Below are positions 9,857 to 20,329 of a stretch of DNA of 64,000 nucleotides, one piece after another. Below the pieces are notes generated by a model. It saw only the letters and a list, made by a program, of their open reading frames with translations, made no database searches and was not told where the DNA came from. A program made the translations under genes and the position numbers. Origin of the DNA: Nannochloropsis salina CCMP1776 (lineage: Eukaryota > Sar > Eustigmatophyceae > Eustigmatales > Monodopsidaceae); assembly GCA_004565275.1 (NCBI GenBank), contig SDOX01000001.1, positions 682,001 through 746,000 of the forward strand, written 5' to 3'. How positions within the stretch are numbered: position 1 is the first letter of the stretch; every line of letters begins with the position of its first letter.

Positions 9857-11958
9857 TCACGCCCCCTTCTTGCCATCCAACCCCGATTTCGCTTTTGATC
9901 CAGCTTCCTCCCTCCTGCCTGTCGCCAATCTCCGTATACTTTTCAAATCCTCAAAAAACTCGTGTTCTGTCCATAATATAGATACTATTACTCCTATAAA
10001 AACCATCCCGCCGAACACCACATGCTTCAAAACAGGCTCCACTTCATCTATTGACACCAACGCCTTATCTGAAGCATAGGTCGCAGCAAAGGCGGCCACA
10101 AATGACGCGAGCACTACTGGGTGGGGAAACATGTCTGGTTGTTTTTCTCTAGTCGAAAGCATCGTGGACGAGACATGCCCCTCCCCTCCGTCCTGCTTCC
10201 GCGTCGACACGACGCCGTCGAAATAGGCCCTTACATAGTGTAAACTGAACAAGATTCGCACCAGCATCCCCGCACAATTTGCCAAAACCAACCCGACCGT
10301 TCCGTGCCATCGAATAAAAGGGAATGTCAGGCCGGCAAAAACCGCGAACGAGACGGCTGCCAAGGCACCCAAACGCACCACATCCCGTTGTGTGGCCACG
10401 GCGTACACAAAGGCCTCCGTCATCCCGTTCACTGCGAGAAAGAGCACGTACAGGCAGTACCAGGAGAGGACCTCGCCGCTGCCCTCGGCCCCTACGCCTA
10501 CCCCTGTCTCCCACCGCCTCCCGGGGAGGAGAAGTCGGAGGAGGACGCGCGTGTAGTTGAAGCCGAAGCAGGCAAAGACGAGGCCCACGAGGATGACGGT
10601 TTTGACCAAGGCGCCGACGAGGACCTTTAGCGTGGCCTGCGAAGCGGCAGACTCTCCCGGCTCTGCCCCCCTTCCCCGTCGATGATCCGTAGTCACAGAA
10701 GTTTCCATTTTATTCTTTTTCTTATCATCGGCTGCTTCGGCCGCGTCCTCCCCCACGACCCCACCATTCCCTGCGGCCAACCTGGCGAACATGAGCCGCC
10801 CGCTCTCTTCTAAGGGTTGGAACAGCAACCTAGCGGCCAAAGAGCCGTAATTCTGCGCCAAGGCATAGAGACCTTGCGAGTAATGCGAGCTGCCAATGGA
10901 GAGAACGATTTTGTCGCCTTGGGTGAGCAGGTGCTTGAAGAAAGACTGCCCCGTCAGCGCGAAAGCGAGCGCCAAGTGTGACGGCTCCACCCAAAGTGCG
11001 GAGGAGGAAGAAGGGGGTCTAGGGAGCAGGTGGGAGAGGGCAAGGAGGCGTAGCGGCGTTTGGGTGGTTTGATTGGTGGATGCGGTATCCATAGCTGCCT
11101 CCTTTGATGCTCCCGGAATTCCTGTTTGACCTCCCCCCTTCAGACTCACGTAGATGAGGTAGCCCCAATAAACGAGGATCAAAACAACAGAGTATCCGAC
11201 CTGGGCGAAACCGAAGGCTAAAAGCGCTTTTTCAGATGGTAGCACCCAAACAAGCAGCGCAAACGTTATGATCGAGCGGATAAATGTCGCCAGTCCCTCC
11301 GACGCCGATCGAAGCGTTGTCAGGAGACATCCCTGGCAGACTAGATAAGCAGGCTCACTCAGGCTTTCTAAAGAGGCTGCTAGGCAAAACAGAAGCCCAG
11401 TTTGCCGTAGTACATCTGCGTTTTGTCCCTTACCACCGATGTCTTCGTTGTGGGTAGAGGGTAAGAAGGCCAAAGAAAGCAGGGACACCAAAGGTCCCAG
11501 TAAGACAGGCACCCAGCTTAAGTTTACGAATTGACGAAATTCACACGTGTCGGACGATAATCCAACAAGAGTGGTTCGACCCAACGTCAACCGGAAACCC
11601 TCACGGGAGAGAAAAAGCGCCGTATTTAAGAGCAGGTCAAGAGGCACGGAGGCGAGCCCAAACACAGCGGGATCCACGTGACGGAGTAAAAGTTGATTTA
11701 ATACAAAATTGACTCCGCGCTGCAAGACCATCACGACCACCAATCCTGTACCTCCTCGCACGGCAGCACCTACAACCTTTTCGGTGGAAAGAGGTACAGT
11801 TGAATAGACTTGGGCGATGGCCTGTCGTCGGCCTCAAAAGTGAGCGATACTTCCTTCCCACTGAACATACTCACCGCTTCATGGGAAGCCCTGCTGCGGC
11901 CTGTAGTGTTATCAGCCCCATTTCCATCGCTTCTCCGCCTTGAACACGCCCTCGTCAT
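9857..11958 (-). CDS. RFT1: RFT1-family protein (ER lipid-linked oligosaccharide pathway)
   Basis: Two exons on the minus strand, 11958-11875 and 11821-9857, with a 53-bp intron (GTGAGT...CAG). The phase is kept, giving 682 residues. RFT1 is an ER membrane protein needed for use of Man5GlcNAc2-PP-dolichol in N-glycosylation; whether it is itself the flippase is debated. The conserved first helix region VNFVLNQLLLRHVDP and the block FLSREGFRLTL are diagnostic, followed by about 10-12 hydrophobic helices. The large frame alone begins at a GTG with no upstream ATG, and the short first exon (starting MTRACSRRR) supplies a start. The middle contains a charged insertion (about KKKNKMETSV) between helices. 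The neighbouring minus-strand gene starts about 1.7 kb upstream. Confidence 0.85.
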
Positions 11959-12182
11959 GTCTAAAATGAGAAGGCGTGTGAATGGGCTGTTGGAATGGGA
12001 TGTGGTAGGGAAGCTCGGGAGGGGAGCAAGCGAGGGGTCGTATTGCATCACGGCGACCGACGGATAACCTCCTCCCTGCCAAAGACCATTCCTTTGCTTC
12101 TTTTTTTATTCCCTTTCGAACAGAATATATGCCAGTATGTACGATTTAATTTGAAACAATTTTTACAAAATTATTTCCTGCA

Positions 12183-13666
12183 TCACTTGGCAAACATTGA
12201 GTTCAGGTAATTCAGGCGCTTCTCGAAAAATGCTAACGGGGATAAGACACGCTCCACTATCAAGGGAATTTTGCCCGGATAAACAGTTTTTTGTACATAG
12301 TATCCTCCTATCGTCAGTCCAACTTGTAATACAGCATATGGCAGGTGATTTGCCATTGGATTCCACCCATCATGAGCCTGAATCCAAGGATCGCATATCT
12401 CAGTGATTGCATCAGTTAACCAGGCAGCGCCCAAAGCAGCGGAGGAAATGCGCAAGCTGACCTTTGGCAGCACAGTATTTACAATGAGAAGACCTTGAAT
12501 AGCTCCCAAAATCTGAAAGGACAACTTTATAAATCGACGAGTCTCTGGCGGAAGGATGCGGGCAAGTTCTTTGGAGTGCCACCGGCTCATCAACGTCGCG
12601 CATACACAACTCAAGTTGTTTGCAATAATACCACCCAAGTCGAAAGCAAGAGACAGTTTGCAGACAGTCATGCTGCTGGAAGACGCGAAACATGCAAGTG
12701 CGCCAGTATATAGACCCTTTCCTGCCTCCCGGAGTCTTGTTAAGTCGATGGCTGCTCCCAGGGCCGCGACCGAATCCAGGGCCTGATTAAGGCACCAGGC
12801 CTCGTACTCCAAGCGCTTCTTGTCAATTTGCGCCCGCCGTATAATTTCCATCGCCTCCATCCGACTCAGATATCCGTCTTCAAGTTTGCTTTGAGACTCC
12901 TTGATGAGAAAGTGAACGCTTTTCAGCTCGTAGGAGACGGCCTTCAAGAGCTCGCCAGGTCGCACAACCTTACTGACTTCGCTCTTCACCACCTCGCGGG
13001 CGGCACTGTAGCTTCTGACAAGCTCCTGCACCGCATTATGGAAAGCAGGCCATCCAGTGACACGCATGGTATGGAAAACGACGGCACACCGCGCGTAATG
13101 GGCCCCAAATAGGCACATAGTACCACCGGCCAAGGCCTTGGCGGCGGTTGAGACAAAGGGCTTGCACTGCCCCCAACATCTGCACACGCATTGCTCGACT
13201 TTGTCAAGTGCAAGGTCCTCCTGGGAGACAATTCCGAACACATGATTTTTTTGCGTACTAAATGAGACCAATTGCTGGAAGGTGGTAGAGCTTGAATTGG
13301 TAGCGTCCCCTGTGGCATTCGAGAAGCGCTGCCAAACAGTCGAGCGCTCCAAAGCCCTGCCTTCGTGCTCGTGGTGTTTGCCCCATAGATGGAAAGCCAG
13401 GCGGTGATTAGAAGCTCGACGATAATTTGATGCTGAGTATTTTGCGTCACGGATAAGTGATGAACGTGGTTTGAGTGTGGCGGCTGTGGGGAAAAGGTGG
13501 TGGAACGAGCGGGGATATGAGTTGTCGCAGGAGGCACTTTATCCCATGAGATAGACTTACCCTGTAATCTCGCGTCACCCCATCGCCCTGCATGACTTTG
13601 GAGCCAGCTTGAACCTAAGGCAGCAACAAAGAACCACTGGTACAGCCAGTGCGACCGTGGGGCCAT
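12183..13666 (-). CDS. Orphan multi-helix protein with signal peptide
   Basis: Two exons, 13666-13561 and 13432-12183, joined over a 128-bp intron with a strong GTAAGT donor and CAG acceptor. The join restores frame and gives 451 residues. Exon 1 encodes a clear signal peptide (MAPRSHWLYQWFFVAALGSS, cleavage likely after SHA). The mature part has an amphipathic region, then several hydrophobic segments in the C-terminal half (near GALACFASSSSMTVCKLSLA, the segment after RRFIKLSFQILG, and PYAVLQVGLTIGGYY). I do not recognise the family. Entry into the secretory pathway, with ER or plastid-membrane residence, is inference. The plastid Phe motif is not obvious at the cleavage point. The start codon lies just after a 14-base G/C run (13675-13688), so an upstream ATG through that run is less trustworthy. 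Confidence 0.65.
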
Positions 13667-14013
13667 GCGTACTTGGGGGGGGGGGGGGCAAACCCTGAAA
13701 CGGGGATGGAAGGCCATTTTATGACATGAAAGATACGTTGTGCGGATCAAAAACAGTTCAAAAAAATGTGGACGCCATTTATTGCAATTTTTTTAAAAGA
13801 ATCCATCCGATACCTTTCTTTTTACCGATTTGGCCTCCAAAGCAACAAGCGGTCGAGTACTTGCTGTTCGTCCGGTTGAACCGAGCGGACTTGAGTTAGC
13901 GATTCATCCCTTCGCGTCTTTTGGGCCAAACATGCACGCGCTTAGGACTCACGAAGCGCATGTATTCGGTATGCACATCCATCCAAACACATTTAATTAC
14001 AGGTCACAGACGA
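13667..14013. other. Divergent promoter region
   Basis: About 350 bp between the start of the minus-strand orphan and the plus-strand GT14-like gene. It holds the 14-base G run. A TTAATTACAG acceptor-like sequence just before the GT14 start suggests a 5' UTR intron. No gene is seen. Confidence 0.45.
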
Positions 14014-15369
14014 ATGGCTAGTTTCAGAGACCAACTCGCTGGGTTTAAGGGTCTGAGGGCGTCCCTGGAGAAGAAGGAACAAAAAGACGCAGCAATGGAG
14101 CGCAAGAATGAGGCTGCGAGATTGGCCAGCTTAAGACTTGGGCAGCGTCTTGTTAAAGCGGGTAGGGTAATTCGTAACAGTATTTTGCTGAAACGCAGTG
14201 AGGCGAGTGGAGGCTGCATAAAGAACCGCAGGATGGGGCTTCTCATCCTGATCATTGATTGCCTCCCGTTCGAGCCCCTGTGGCGCGAATGGATGCAACG
14301 ACAAAATGGAGCGACAGAAGTCAAAGTCTGGATACATGCCAAGCACCCGGACAAAGTGACTTCTCCGTGGGTATTAGAGAAGCTCATACCCAGATCCTTT
14401 TGTCCTGCGTGGGGCTCGGTTGATATTACACGTGCCGAGTTGGAGCTTTTGCGGGTCGCTGTGGAAGATGCGTCCGATATACAGCTCTTTCTCTTCGCAT
14501 CTGAGTCGTGCATCCCCATTCAGCCCCTCGAAACGGCCGTGAAATCCCTCTTCCCCGTGGAAACTTCCGGGACGTCCTCAAGACCACAAAGCTGGCTCCA
14601 TTTTACAGACAAGCCCAATAACGGCTATTCGAACCAACAGCAATTTGAGCCGCTCGTGAAAGCAGGACTTCCGTCTACTTGCATCTGGAAGGCGGATCAA
14701 TGGGTGGCTTTAACACGACCCCACGCAGAAGCAGTCTTGGCGTTGCCCAAGGCCTTCGGTGAAGACTTGTGGCCGATGTTCAGAGCGGCGTCGGCCTCGG
14801 ACGAGATGTACTTCCCTACTTGCCTGGCGCTGCTTGGCGAGATAGGTCCAAGCGGGCCGAAAGTCGTCACGGAAGACGCGGCATCTTCGTGCTTGGGAAG
14901 CGTGGATGGATCGAAGAAAGAAGGAGGGCTTGAGAAAGAGAGCACCCTGACGAAGAGCACTACAGGCACCGGCCTCGGAATAGTGGAGAGCATGCCTCCT
15001 AGAGCGGCGGAGGGTCTTATCAACGCGGGAGGGAAAGCACAGCAGCCCGTGATCAGACGACGACTAACGTACTGTTGCTGGGGAGATTCGCCGAAAAGCC
15101 CCGAGACCTACGAGGGGCTTCCCTCCCGCGTCTTGGAGCGAGGGATAAGGGAGGGCAGTCTGTTGGGGAGAAAGTTCAAGGCTGGGACTGTGAAACTCGA
15201 GGAGTGGCTGGCGCACATGAGGGCAATGGAGGGGAAGGGAGATGAAGGATTTTATGTGCAGGGCGTGGGGGAGGACAGTGGCACCGCGGGCCAGGACGCG
15301 GTGGGACGACAGGCGAAGAAGAGGCGAAGGGAGGAGGGAGGCCCCACAGGTCCGCGGGGGGATCCATGA
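14014..15369 (+). CDS. Core-2/I-branching-like glycosyltransferase (GT14/DUF266)
   Basis: The 451-residue frame is taken from ATG 14014 (MASFRDQLAG), because upstream codons are not conserved-looking. Three landmarks of the GT14/DUF266 fold appear in order: LFLFASESCIP at about 158-168, KADQWVALTRPHAEAV at 226-241, and DEMYFPT at 263-269. The last carries the acidic residue that is catalytic in core-2 GlcNAc transferases. The family adds sugars to glycans in the Golgi; the acceptor here is unknown. An N-terminal basic helix (residues 1-60) precedes a hydrophobic strand at 74-82 (MGLLILIID), but no clear membrane anchor is visible, which is unusual for a Golgi enzyme. An unseen 5' exon could supply one. 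The C-terminal 120 residues are charged and low complexity, ending in basic KKRRRE. Confidence 0.75.
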   Translation: MASFRDQLAGFKGLRASLEKKEQKDAAMERKNEAARLASLRLGQRLVKAGRVIRNSILLKRSEASGGCIKNRRMGLLILIIDCLPFEPLWREWMQRQNGATEVKVWIHAKHPDKVTSPWVLEKLIPRSFCPAWGSVDITRAELELLRVAVEDASDIQLFLFASESCIPIQPLETAVKSLFPVETSGTSSRPQSWLHFTDKPNNGYSNQQQFEPLVKAGLPSTCIWKADQWVALTRPHAEAVLALPKAFGEDLWPMFRAASASDEMYFPTCLALLGEIGPSGPKVVTEDAASSCLGSVDGSKKEGGLEKESTLTKSTTGTGLGIVESMPPRAAEGLINAGGKAQQPVIRRRLTYCCWGDSPKSPETYEGLPSRVLERGIREGSLLGRKFKAGTVKLEEWLAHMRAMEGKGDEGFYVQGVGEDSGTAGQDAVGRQAKKRRREEGGPTGPRGDP

Positions 15370-15672
15370 TAATCTGGGCAGAAAGTCGTTAAGAGAGGCT
15401 TTGCGTCCAGTCTGGGTTCCTTTCCGATCGTTCGCGGGCACGTCCACGTCGTGTGCGCTCGTTCCTGTCCTCGACCTGCGGCCCAACCCTCACAATCTCG
15501 CCCAGGAGAACATGCCTTTCGGTCGAAATCAAGCCTCTCAACACCGATGTGAACATGTATTCCTTTTTTTTGGCGCACCCGTATTGCTCCAGTAGCTTTG
15601 CGCAGCAACCCTACCTAAAATACACGGCGATCAAGCCTTGCCAAACCCAGAGTCCTCCCTCTCTCCCCCCCG
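15370..15672. other. Convergent 3' region
   Basis: About 300 bp between stops of the GT14-like gene and the alpha/beta hydrolase. No coding feature is recognised. Confidence 0.5.
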
Positions 15673-16758
15673 TCATCCCAAGTGCGCAAGAAGGGGGGGC
15701 ATCATCTCCTCGATGTTCCGTTGCACCTCCAAGGGGTCCACATGGCCGCAGTCGTCCAGGACCAGCAGCTTCGCCTTGGCCGGCCCTCCCAGCAAATCGA
15801 TAACGCGCGAGGCGTGCATGAACGGCGTGATGACGTCCCTGTCGCCCCATATCACGAGCACGCTCCCGTCCTCCCTGGTTCTCGCCACGGATTCGTAGGC
15901 CCACACTAGGTCGTTCAAAGGGAAATTCCGCAGCGTCGAGAGGAGCGCGGGGAAGAAGGCTGGGTTCACCTGACTCTGCCGGCGCAACACGCGGCTCATG
16001 GTAGCGAAGGTCGGCTGGAAAGCGGGGTCGTCCGGATAGGCATGACCTTTGCGGGCATACGTCCGGAGCGAAACAGGACCCAAAATCGGCATGAAGATGT
16101 CCCCGAAGAAGGGGAGCTTCCCAAGCTTGGCGGTCCACGGCACGTTGACGGGCAGACCGGCGGGCGCCAGGAGGGCGAGTCGCCGCACGCGCTCCGGATG
16201 CAAGTGCGTGAAATGCACGGCGATGGCCCCCCCCATCGAGGTCCCGAATATATCGACAGGCCCCGGGCCAAGGACTGGCTGGAGGGCGAAAAGCAGCTCC
16301 GTTAACTGCCCAGAAAAGAGCTCGACATCGCAGGGGAAGGCGGCGTCGCTGTAGCCGCGGCCGTACAAGTCAAAAGCCAAAACCCGACGGCCTCCTTGAG
16401 AGACGAGGGTGTCCGCCACGTCGTTCCAGATGATACAGCCCAAGGAGAAGCCATGGATCAAGACAACGGGGGGAAGGTCCGATGGCGTGGTCGGCTCCCG
16501 GAGGACGTAGTGGACGCGGCCTTTGGAGAGGGTGACGAATTGACCGCCGGCTTCCTGGAGGAACTCCTCGCCGACGACCACACGCGGGAAGGAGCGAGGG
16601 GGATATCGGGAAAGGGAGACCGTTCCGCTGAGGAGGACGGCCAAGGCGCCCACAACAAGGGCACAGGTACTAAGCAGAGACCCTCGAGCTTGTCGGCCGG
16701 GCTTCTTCACGGGACTGTCGTCGCTGCCGGTGCCGCCAGTGGGAGCGCCTGTCATCAT
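15673..16758 (-). CDS. Membrane-anchored alpha/beta hydrolase
   Basis: Starting at ATG 16758 (MMTGAPTGGT) the protein has 361 residues; the frame also extends to an ATG at 16953 with 65 more low-complexity residues. One hydrophobic segment at about 27-48 (LLSTCALVVGALAVLLSG) looks like a signal anchor. The catalytic domain shows the oxyanion motif HGF at 102-104, the nucleophile elbow GTSMGG with Ser174, the acid in WGDRD (about 306-308) and His339 in DDCGH. These make a complete alpha/beta hydrolase triad. The overall pattern is that of the small-molecule hydrolase/esterase group (MhpC/BphD-like) rather than a triacylglycerol lipase; the substrate cannot be told. The anchor places it at a membrane, probably ER or plastid envelope (inference). 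Confidence 0.8.
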   Translation of the reverse strand: MMTGAPTGGTGSDDSPVKKPGRQARGSLLSTCALVVGALAVLLSGTVSLSRYPPRSFPRVVVGEEFLQEAGGQFVTLSKGRVHYVLREPTTPSDLPPVVLIHGFSLGCIIWNDVADTLVSQGGRRVLAFDLYGRGYSDAAFPCDVELFSGQLTELLFALQPVLGPGPVDIFGTSMGGAIAVHFTHLHPERVRRLALLAPAGLPVNVPWTAKLGKLPFFGDIFMPILGPVSLRTYARKGHAYPDDPAFQPTFATMSRVLRRQSQVNPAFFPALLSTLRNFPLNDLVWAYESVARTREDGSVLVIWGDRDVITPFMHASRVIDLLGGPAKAKLLVLDDCGHVDPLEVQRNIEEMMPPLLAHLG

Positions 16759-17447
16759 GGCAGAAGGTAAAAGGGGTGCAGCGGTGTGCGTCAAATGATG
16801 TTCCGATGGGAGAGAGGGAGACAAGCTCCAGGTTGAGGAGACGGTGACTGCAGATAGGACGTCAACGACAGAAGCGGACAAACGGGGTAATTGCTCGTGC
16901 ATTCCTCGCGTCGATAGATGCTTGCAAGTTTTACGTGCCCAAAAGTTGTGCATAGAACCTTTTTACTACCTTTCGCGAGTTCGAATTACCTACATGTCTT
17001 TCGACATGACTTAATTAAGTGCTTATCCCTCAAGTTCACCACTCCTAGACACCTCCCAAGTCTCGCATTTAGAGCCTTTTTCTCATTTTTTCATTAAATT
17101 ATTCTGTCTTGTCTGGCATCTTGTTGTTGAAACGAAAAATGAAGACAAGCAGCACTTACCCCGTTGTCCGCTGCCCATGTCTTGGTTAAGAAACGTTTTC
17201 AGGATACTAGTATTCCAGTGGCAGCAAACTGTTCCTTGCCTCTTTACCTGTGCCCTATTTTAAAAAAAAGAAAATTCAAGACAAGGCGCAATCAAATCCA
17301 CATTCCAACCCTAAACCGCCCACCTGTTGCCCTCTTGCCGTGGTTTTGCTCAGATCTCGATGGCCCTGGGTGGGACTCGCCATCTCGCTGCGATCATTCT
17401 CACCTCCCCCCTACTATCCATTTTTTCCGCCCCCGACAGAAAGAGCC
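16759..17447. other. Upstream region of hydrolase
   Basis: Holds the alternative N-terminal extension of the hydrolase (to 16953) and about 500 bp of AT-richer DNA without a recognisable gene. Confidence 0.45.
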
Positions 17448-17711
17448 ATGGACACTGGCGGACCCGTCCACGTGCTGCCCATTCGCCTTGCAATCGCTCT
17501 AACACATGTCTTCAGCGTTATTTGTGTGCTCTCGTGGCTTTATTACAGTGTTGATGTCGTGTTGATATATGGCGCGGCGGCACCGTCGTTCAAGTTGCCC
17601 TTGTATGTTGAGATGCGATTACGCCTCCCGTCCGTGCTACAGGACCAGGGCACGAAATTTATTCAGGCTGCTTTAAGCGCTATTTCGCCGTGCGGTCGTA
17701 ACGTGGGATAA
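17448..17711 (+). CDS. Possible small membrane protein (87 residues)
   Basis: An ATG in excellent start context (GAGCCATGG) opens an 87-residue frame with one hydrophobic stretch, about 13-42 (IRLAIALTHVFSVICVLSWL onward), followed by a short polar tail. I do not recognise it. It could be a genuine single-pass small protein, the first exon of a longer gene, or chance in the leader of the SLC4 gene 170 bp downstream. Support is only the start context and hydrophobicity. Confidence 0.3.
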   Translation: MDTGGPVHVLPIRLAIALTHVFSVICVLSWLYYSVDVVLIYGAAAPSFKLPLYVEMRLRLPSVLQDQGTKFIQAALSAISPCGRNVG

Positions 17712-17880
17712 GATGCCTACCGGTGGATGACGCATCGAATGGTTTGGTTCCCAAGCCACGTCTTCCGACCCCTTGCGCACAGTGCATGTGGAGTGCTCCG
17801 TTTCCATGCAGAATGAAGTTCTTGCCGGCTGTTCATGTGTTCCCCACACCCTTGTCATATCCTAGACACAGAAAACGCCA

Positions 17881-19692
17881 ATGGCACCCTCTATGCAGGT
17901 GCCAACACCCAAAATGGTCCTCCTCCTTGTCCTTGCCCTCATCCTCATGGCGAATACCCATGTCTTCGCCTTCGTCACCCCGGCCTCCCGCTCCCTGAAG
18001 GCCCCAACCAATGCCCTGCGTTTCACATGCTCCCCAGCCATTCCCGTACGCGCGCCTGTGTTCAAACCTAGCCGTGTATACAAGCTACGTCCCGCCTGCT
18101 CAGCGGCCGTGCCTGCCGCCTCCGACGTGCCTGTTCCCCCCATGTCCCCGTCCACCGACTCCTCGTCCCAGGAAGATACGTCCAAGTCCCAGAAGATATT
18201 GGAGCGACCGTTCAAAGGCATCGTGGAAGACGTCCGTCGCAAGGCCCCCCACTACCTGTCCGACTTCAAGGACGGCGCGAACGTGAAGGGGGTGGCGGCT
18301 ACCTTCTTCCTGTTCTTCGCCTGTTTGGCCCCCGCCGTCGCCTTCGGAGGCCTGATGGGCAAGCTCACGGAGGGAAACATCGGGACCATGGAGATGCTCC
18401 TGGCCACCGCCTCCAACGGCATTGCCTACGCGCTTTTCTCCGGGCAGCCCCTCACTATCATCGGCAGCACCGGCCCCGTCTTGGCCTTCACGCTCGTGCT
18501 CTACCGGACCGCTCAGAACCTTGCGCTGCCTTTCCTCCCCCTCTATTCCTGGGTGGGCATCTGGACGTCCCTCATCCTCTTCCTCTCCTCTGTCACCAGC
18601 CTCTCCAATTTGGTCAACTACTTCACACGCTTCACCGACGAGATCTTCTCCCTCCTCATCTCCCTCATCTTCCTGTACGAAGCAGTCAAGGACCTCTCCT
18701 CCTTTTTCATCAACCCCTCCGTTGGCTTCGCCAAGGCCCTCCTCTCCCTCGTCATCGCGGTTACCACCTTCAACACCAGCATCACGCTCGCAGGCCTTCG
18801 ACGCGGGAAGGTCTTTACCAAGCGCGTCCGCGACGTCATCGCGGATTTTGCCCCCACCATCGGTGTCCTGGCCGGGTGTTTCCTCACCGCCCTTGCCAAG
18901 GCCAAGAAGGCCGAGGCATTGCCGACGCTGTTGATTCCCGATTCTTTCTCCACCTCCCTTGGCCGGCCCTGGCTTGTGAATATTTTCGCGTTGCCTATAT
19001 GGGCCCGGTGGGCAGCTTTCATCCCCGCGCTCATGTCCTCTGTCCTGCTCTTCATGGATCAAAATATCACGGTCCGCTTGGTGAATTCTCCCTCGCACAA
19101 GATCAAGAAGGGGTACGGCTTGCACTTGGACATGTTCGTCGTCTCCATCCTGACCTTTATCAATTCCTTGTTTGGTCTCCCGTGGTTAGTGGCCGCCACA
19201 GTCAGGTCCTTGAACCACGTCCGGGCGTGTGCGCGCTTTAAGAGCACTGAAGACGGCGAGGTGGTGATCGAGAGCATGCAGGAGAACCGGCTCACGGGCC
19301 TTGCCATCCACTCATTGATCGGGGTAGCCATTCTCGGGTTCCGTCCTCTCCTTGGGCAGGTACCCCTGGCGGTTTTGATGGGACTCTTCCTCTACTTGGG
19401 AAAGAGCTCTTTGGCTGGTAATCAAATGTGGGAGCGGTTGAAATTGCTCATTACTGATCCTGCGCAACGTCCGAAAGCGGCGTGGGCGCAAAAGGTACCT
19501 TTTAAAGTCAGCGCTGCGTTCACAGGATTGCAGTTTGCCTGTCTCGGAGGGATGTGGGCCCTTAAGTCCTCTCCGATTGGTGTCTTATTTCCCTTACTGA
19601 TCGCTGCGCTTGCTCCTATCCGCGTTGCAATCGAGAAGCTTGGATGGTTCGACAAAAAAGATTTGGAGATCTTAGACTCGGAAGATGACTAA
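17881..19692 (+). CDS. SLC4-family bicarbonate/anion transporter with plastid-type leader
   Basis: An intronless frame of 603 residues. Residues about 12-33 (MVLLLVLALILMANTHVFAF) are a signal peptide ending in VFA-FVTP, the Phe-containing cleavage motif of secondary red plastid leaders. A basic Ser/Pro-rich transit-like segment follows to about residue 95. The rest has the SLC4 (band 3/BOR1) membrane domain with about 12-14 helices. Conserved pieces include FLFFACLAPAVAFGG, GQPLTIIGSTGP, the SLSNLVNYFTRFTDEIF block, LFMDQNIT, and HLDMFVVSILTFINSLFGLP before the last helices. The large cytosolic N-domain of animal SLC4 proteins is absent, as in BOR1-like members. SLC4 proteins move bicarbonate, carbonate or borate. 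With a plastid leader, a role in inorganic-carbon supply to the chloroplast is a reasonable inference, but transport substrate and membrane are unproven. Confidence 0.85.
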   Translation: MAPSMQVPTPKMVLLLVLALILMANTHVFAFVTPASRSLKAPTNALRFTCSPAIPVRAPVFKPSRVYKLRPACSAAVPAASDVPVPPMSPSTDSSSQEDTSKSQKILERPFKGIVEDVRRKAPHYLSDFKDGANVKGVAATFFLFFACLAPAVAFGGLMGKLTEGNIGTMEMLLATASNGIAYALFSGQPLTIIGSTGPVLAFTLVLYRTAQNLALPFLPLYSWVGIWTSLILFLSSVTSLSNLVNYFTRFTDEIFSLLISLIFLYEAVKDLSSFFINPSVGFAKALLSLVIAVTTFNTSITLAGLRRGKVFTKRVRDVIADFAPTIGVLAGCFLTALAKAKKAEALPTLLIPDSFSTSLGRPWLVNIFALPIWARWAAFIPALMSSVLLFMDQNITVRLVNSPSHKIKKGYGLHLDMFVVSILTFINSLFGLPWLVAATVRSLNHVRACARFKSTEDGEVVIESMQENRLTGLAIHSLIGVAILGFRPLLGQVPLAVLMGLFLYLGKSSLAGNQMWERLKLLITDPAQRPKAAWAQKVPFKVSAAFTGLQFACLGGMWALKSSPIGVLFPLLIAALAPIRVAIEKLGWFDKKDLEILDSEDD

Positions 19693-20329
19693 GTTGGCGA
19701 ATCAATCTGCGCTAAATCACATGAATGCCGGATTATGCTATAATATGCTGACGATGTGAATTTACGGGAAGACCAAGTGTAAGGGATATGATGAGACAGC
19801 GGTTACAAAGGAGATGTGGCTTTAAATGTTGACCATGAAAGAAATATGCGCATGGCCGGCTCTTACTGAAGGAACATGAGGAAGGAGATTTCCCAGGAAG
19901 AGCACCCTCACCTTGTCCTTGAAGCACTTCACCACAAGAAGTGGATTGAGCTCGCATGTCGCAGCCGCCCCCTACTTTTTCTGTTTTACGCCGCATCGAA
20001 AAGAATCGGGTTAAAACGTAACGGCTTGGTGCGGAAATCCCCGAGGAATTAGCAAGACGCCGGAGGTTCCGTTTGGTAGCCATTCCTGTTTTCCGGCTTC
20101 GGATTCATGCGAGATTTGGATATCCACTGAACAGTCTGCAGAGTTCTTTTATTGCGCCTTGAACATTCTGGAGAGCTATGCCAAACATATGTGGGAGATT
20201 CCTGTTTGTGGTCATTCGGATGATTTGATAAAACACTCGATACCCTTCCCTCCCCGAAATCGCAGAAACCATTAGATGCACCGCATCTAGTAAGGCACCC
20301 GACCTCGCCCAGTAGCAAGAAAATCATAC
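19693..20329. other. Intergenic, no gene seen
   Basis: About 640 bp between SLC4 and the ankyrin gene. Minus-strand frames of 92 and 116 codons occur but show no family resemblance or repeats. Confidence 0.5.

Noticed and set aside
16759-16953. 65-residue N-terminal extension of the alpha/beta hydrolase
   Set aside because: Low-complexity Ser/Thr/Pro sequence that would bury the signal anchor; the ATG at 16758 gives a conventional type II arrangement.
18100-19125. 341-codon minus-strand frame within SLC4
   Set aside because: Gly/Glu/Asp-rich mirror of the transporter coding strand; no domain or start signals.
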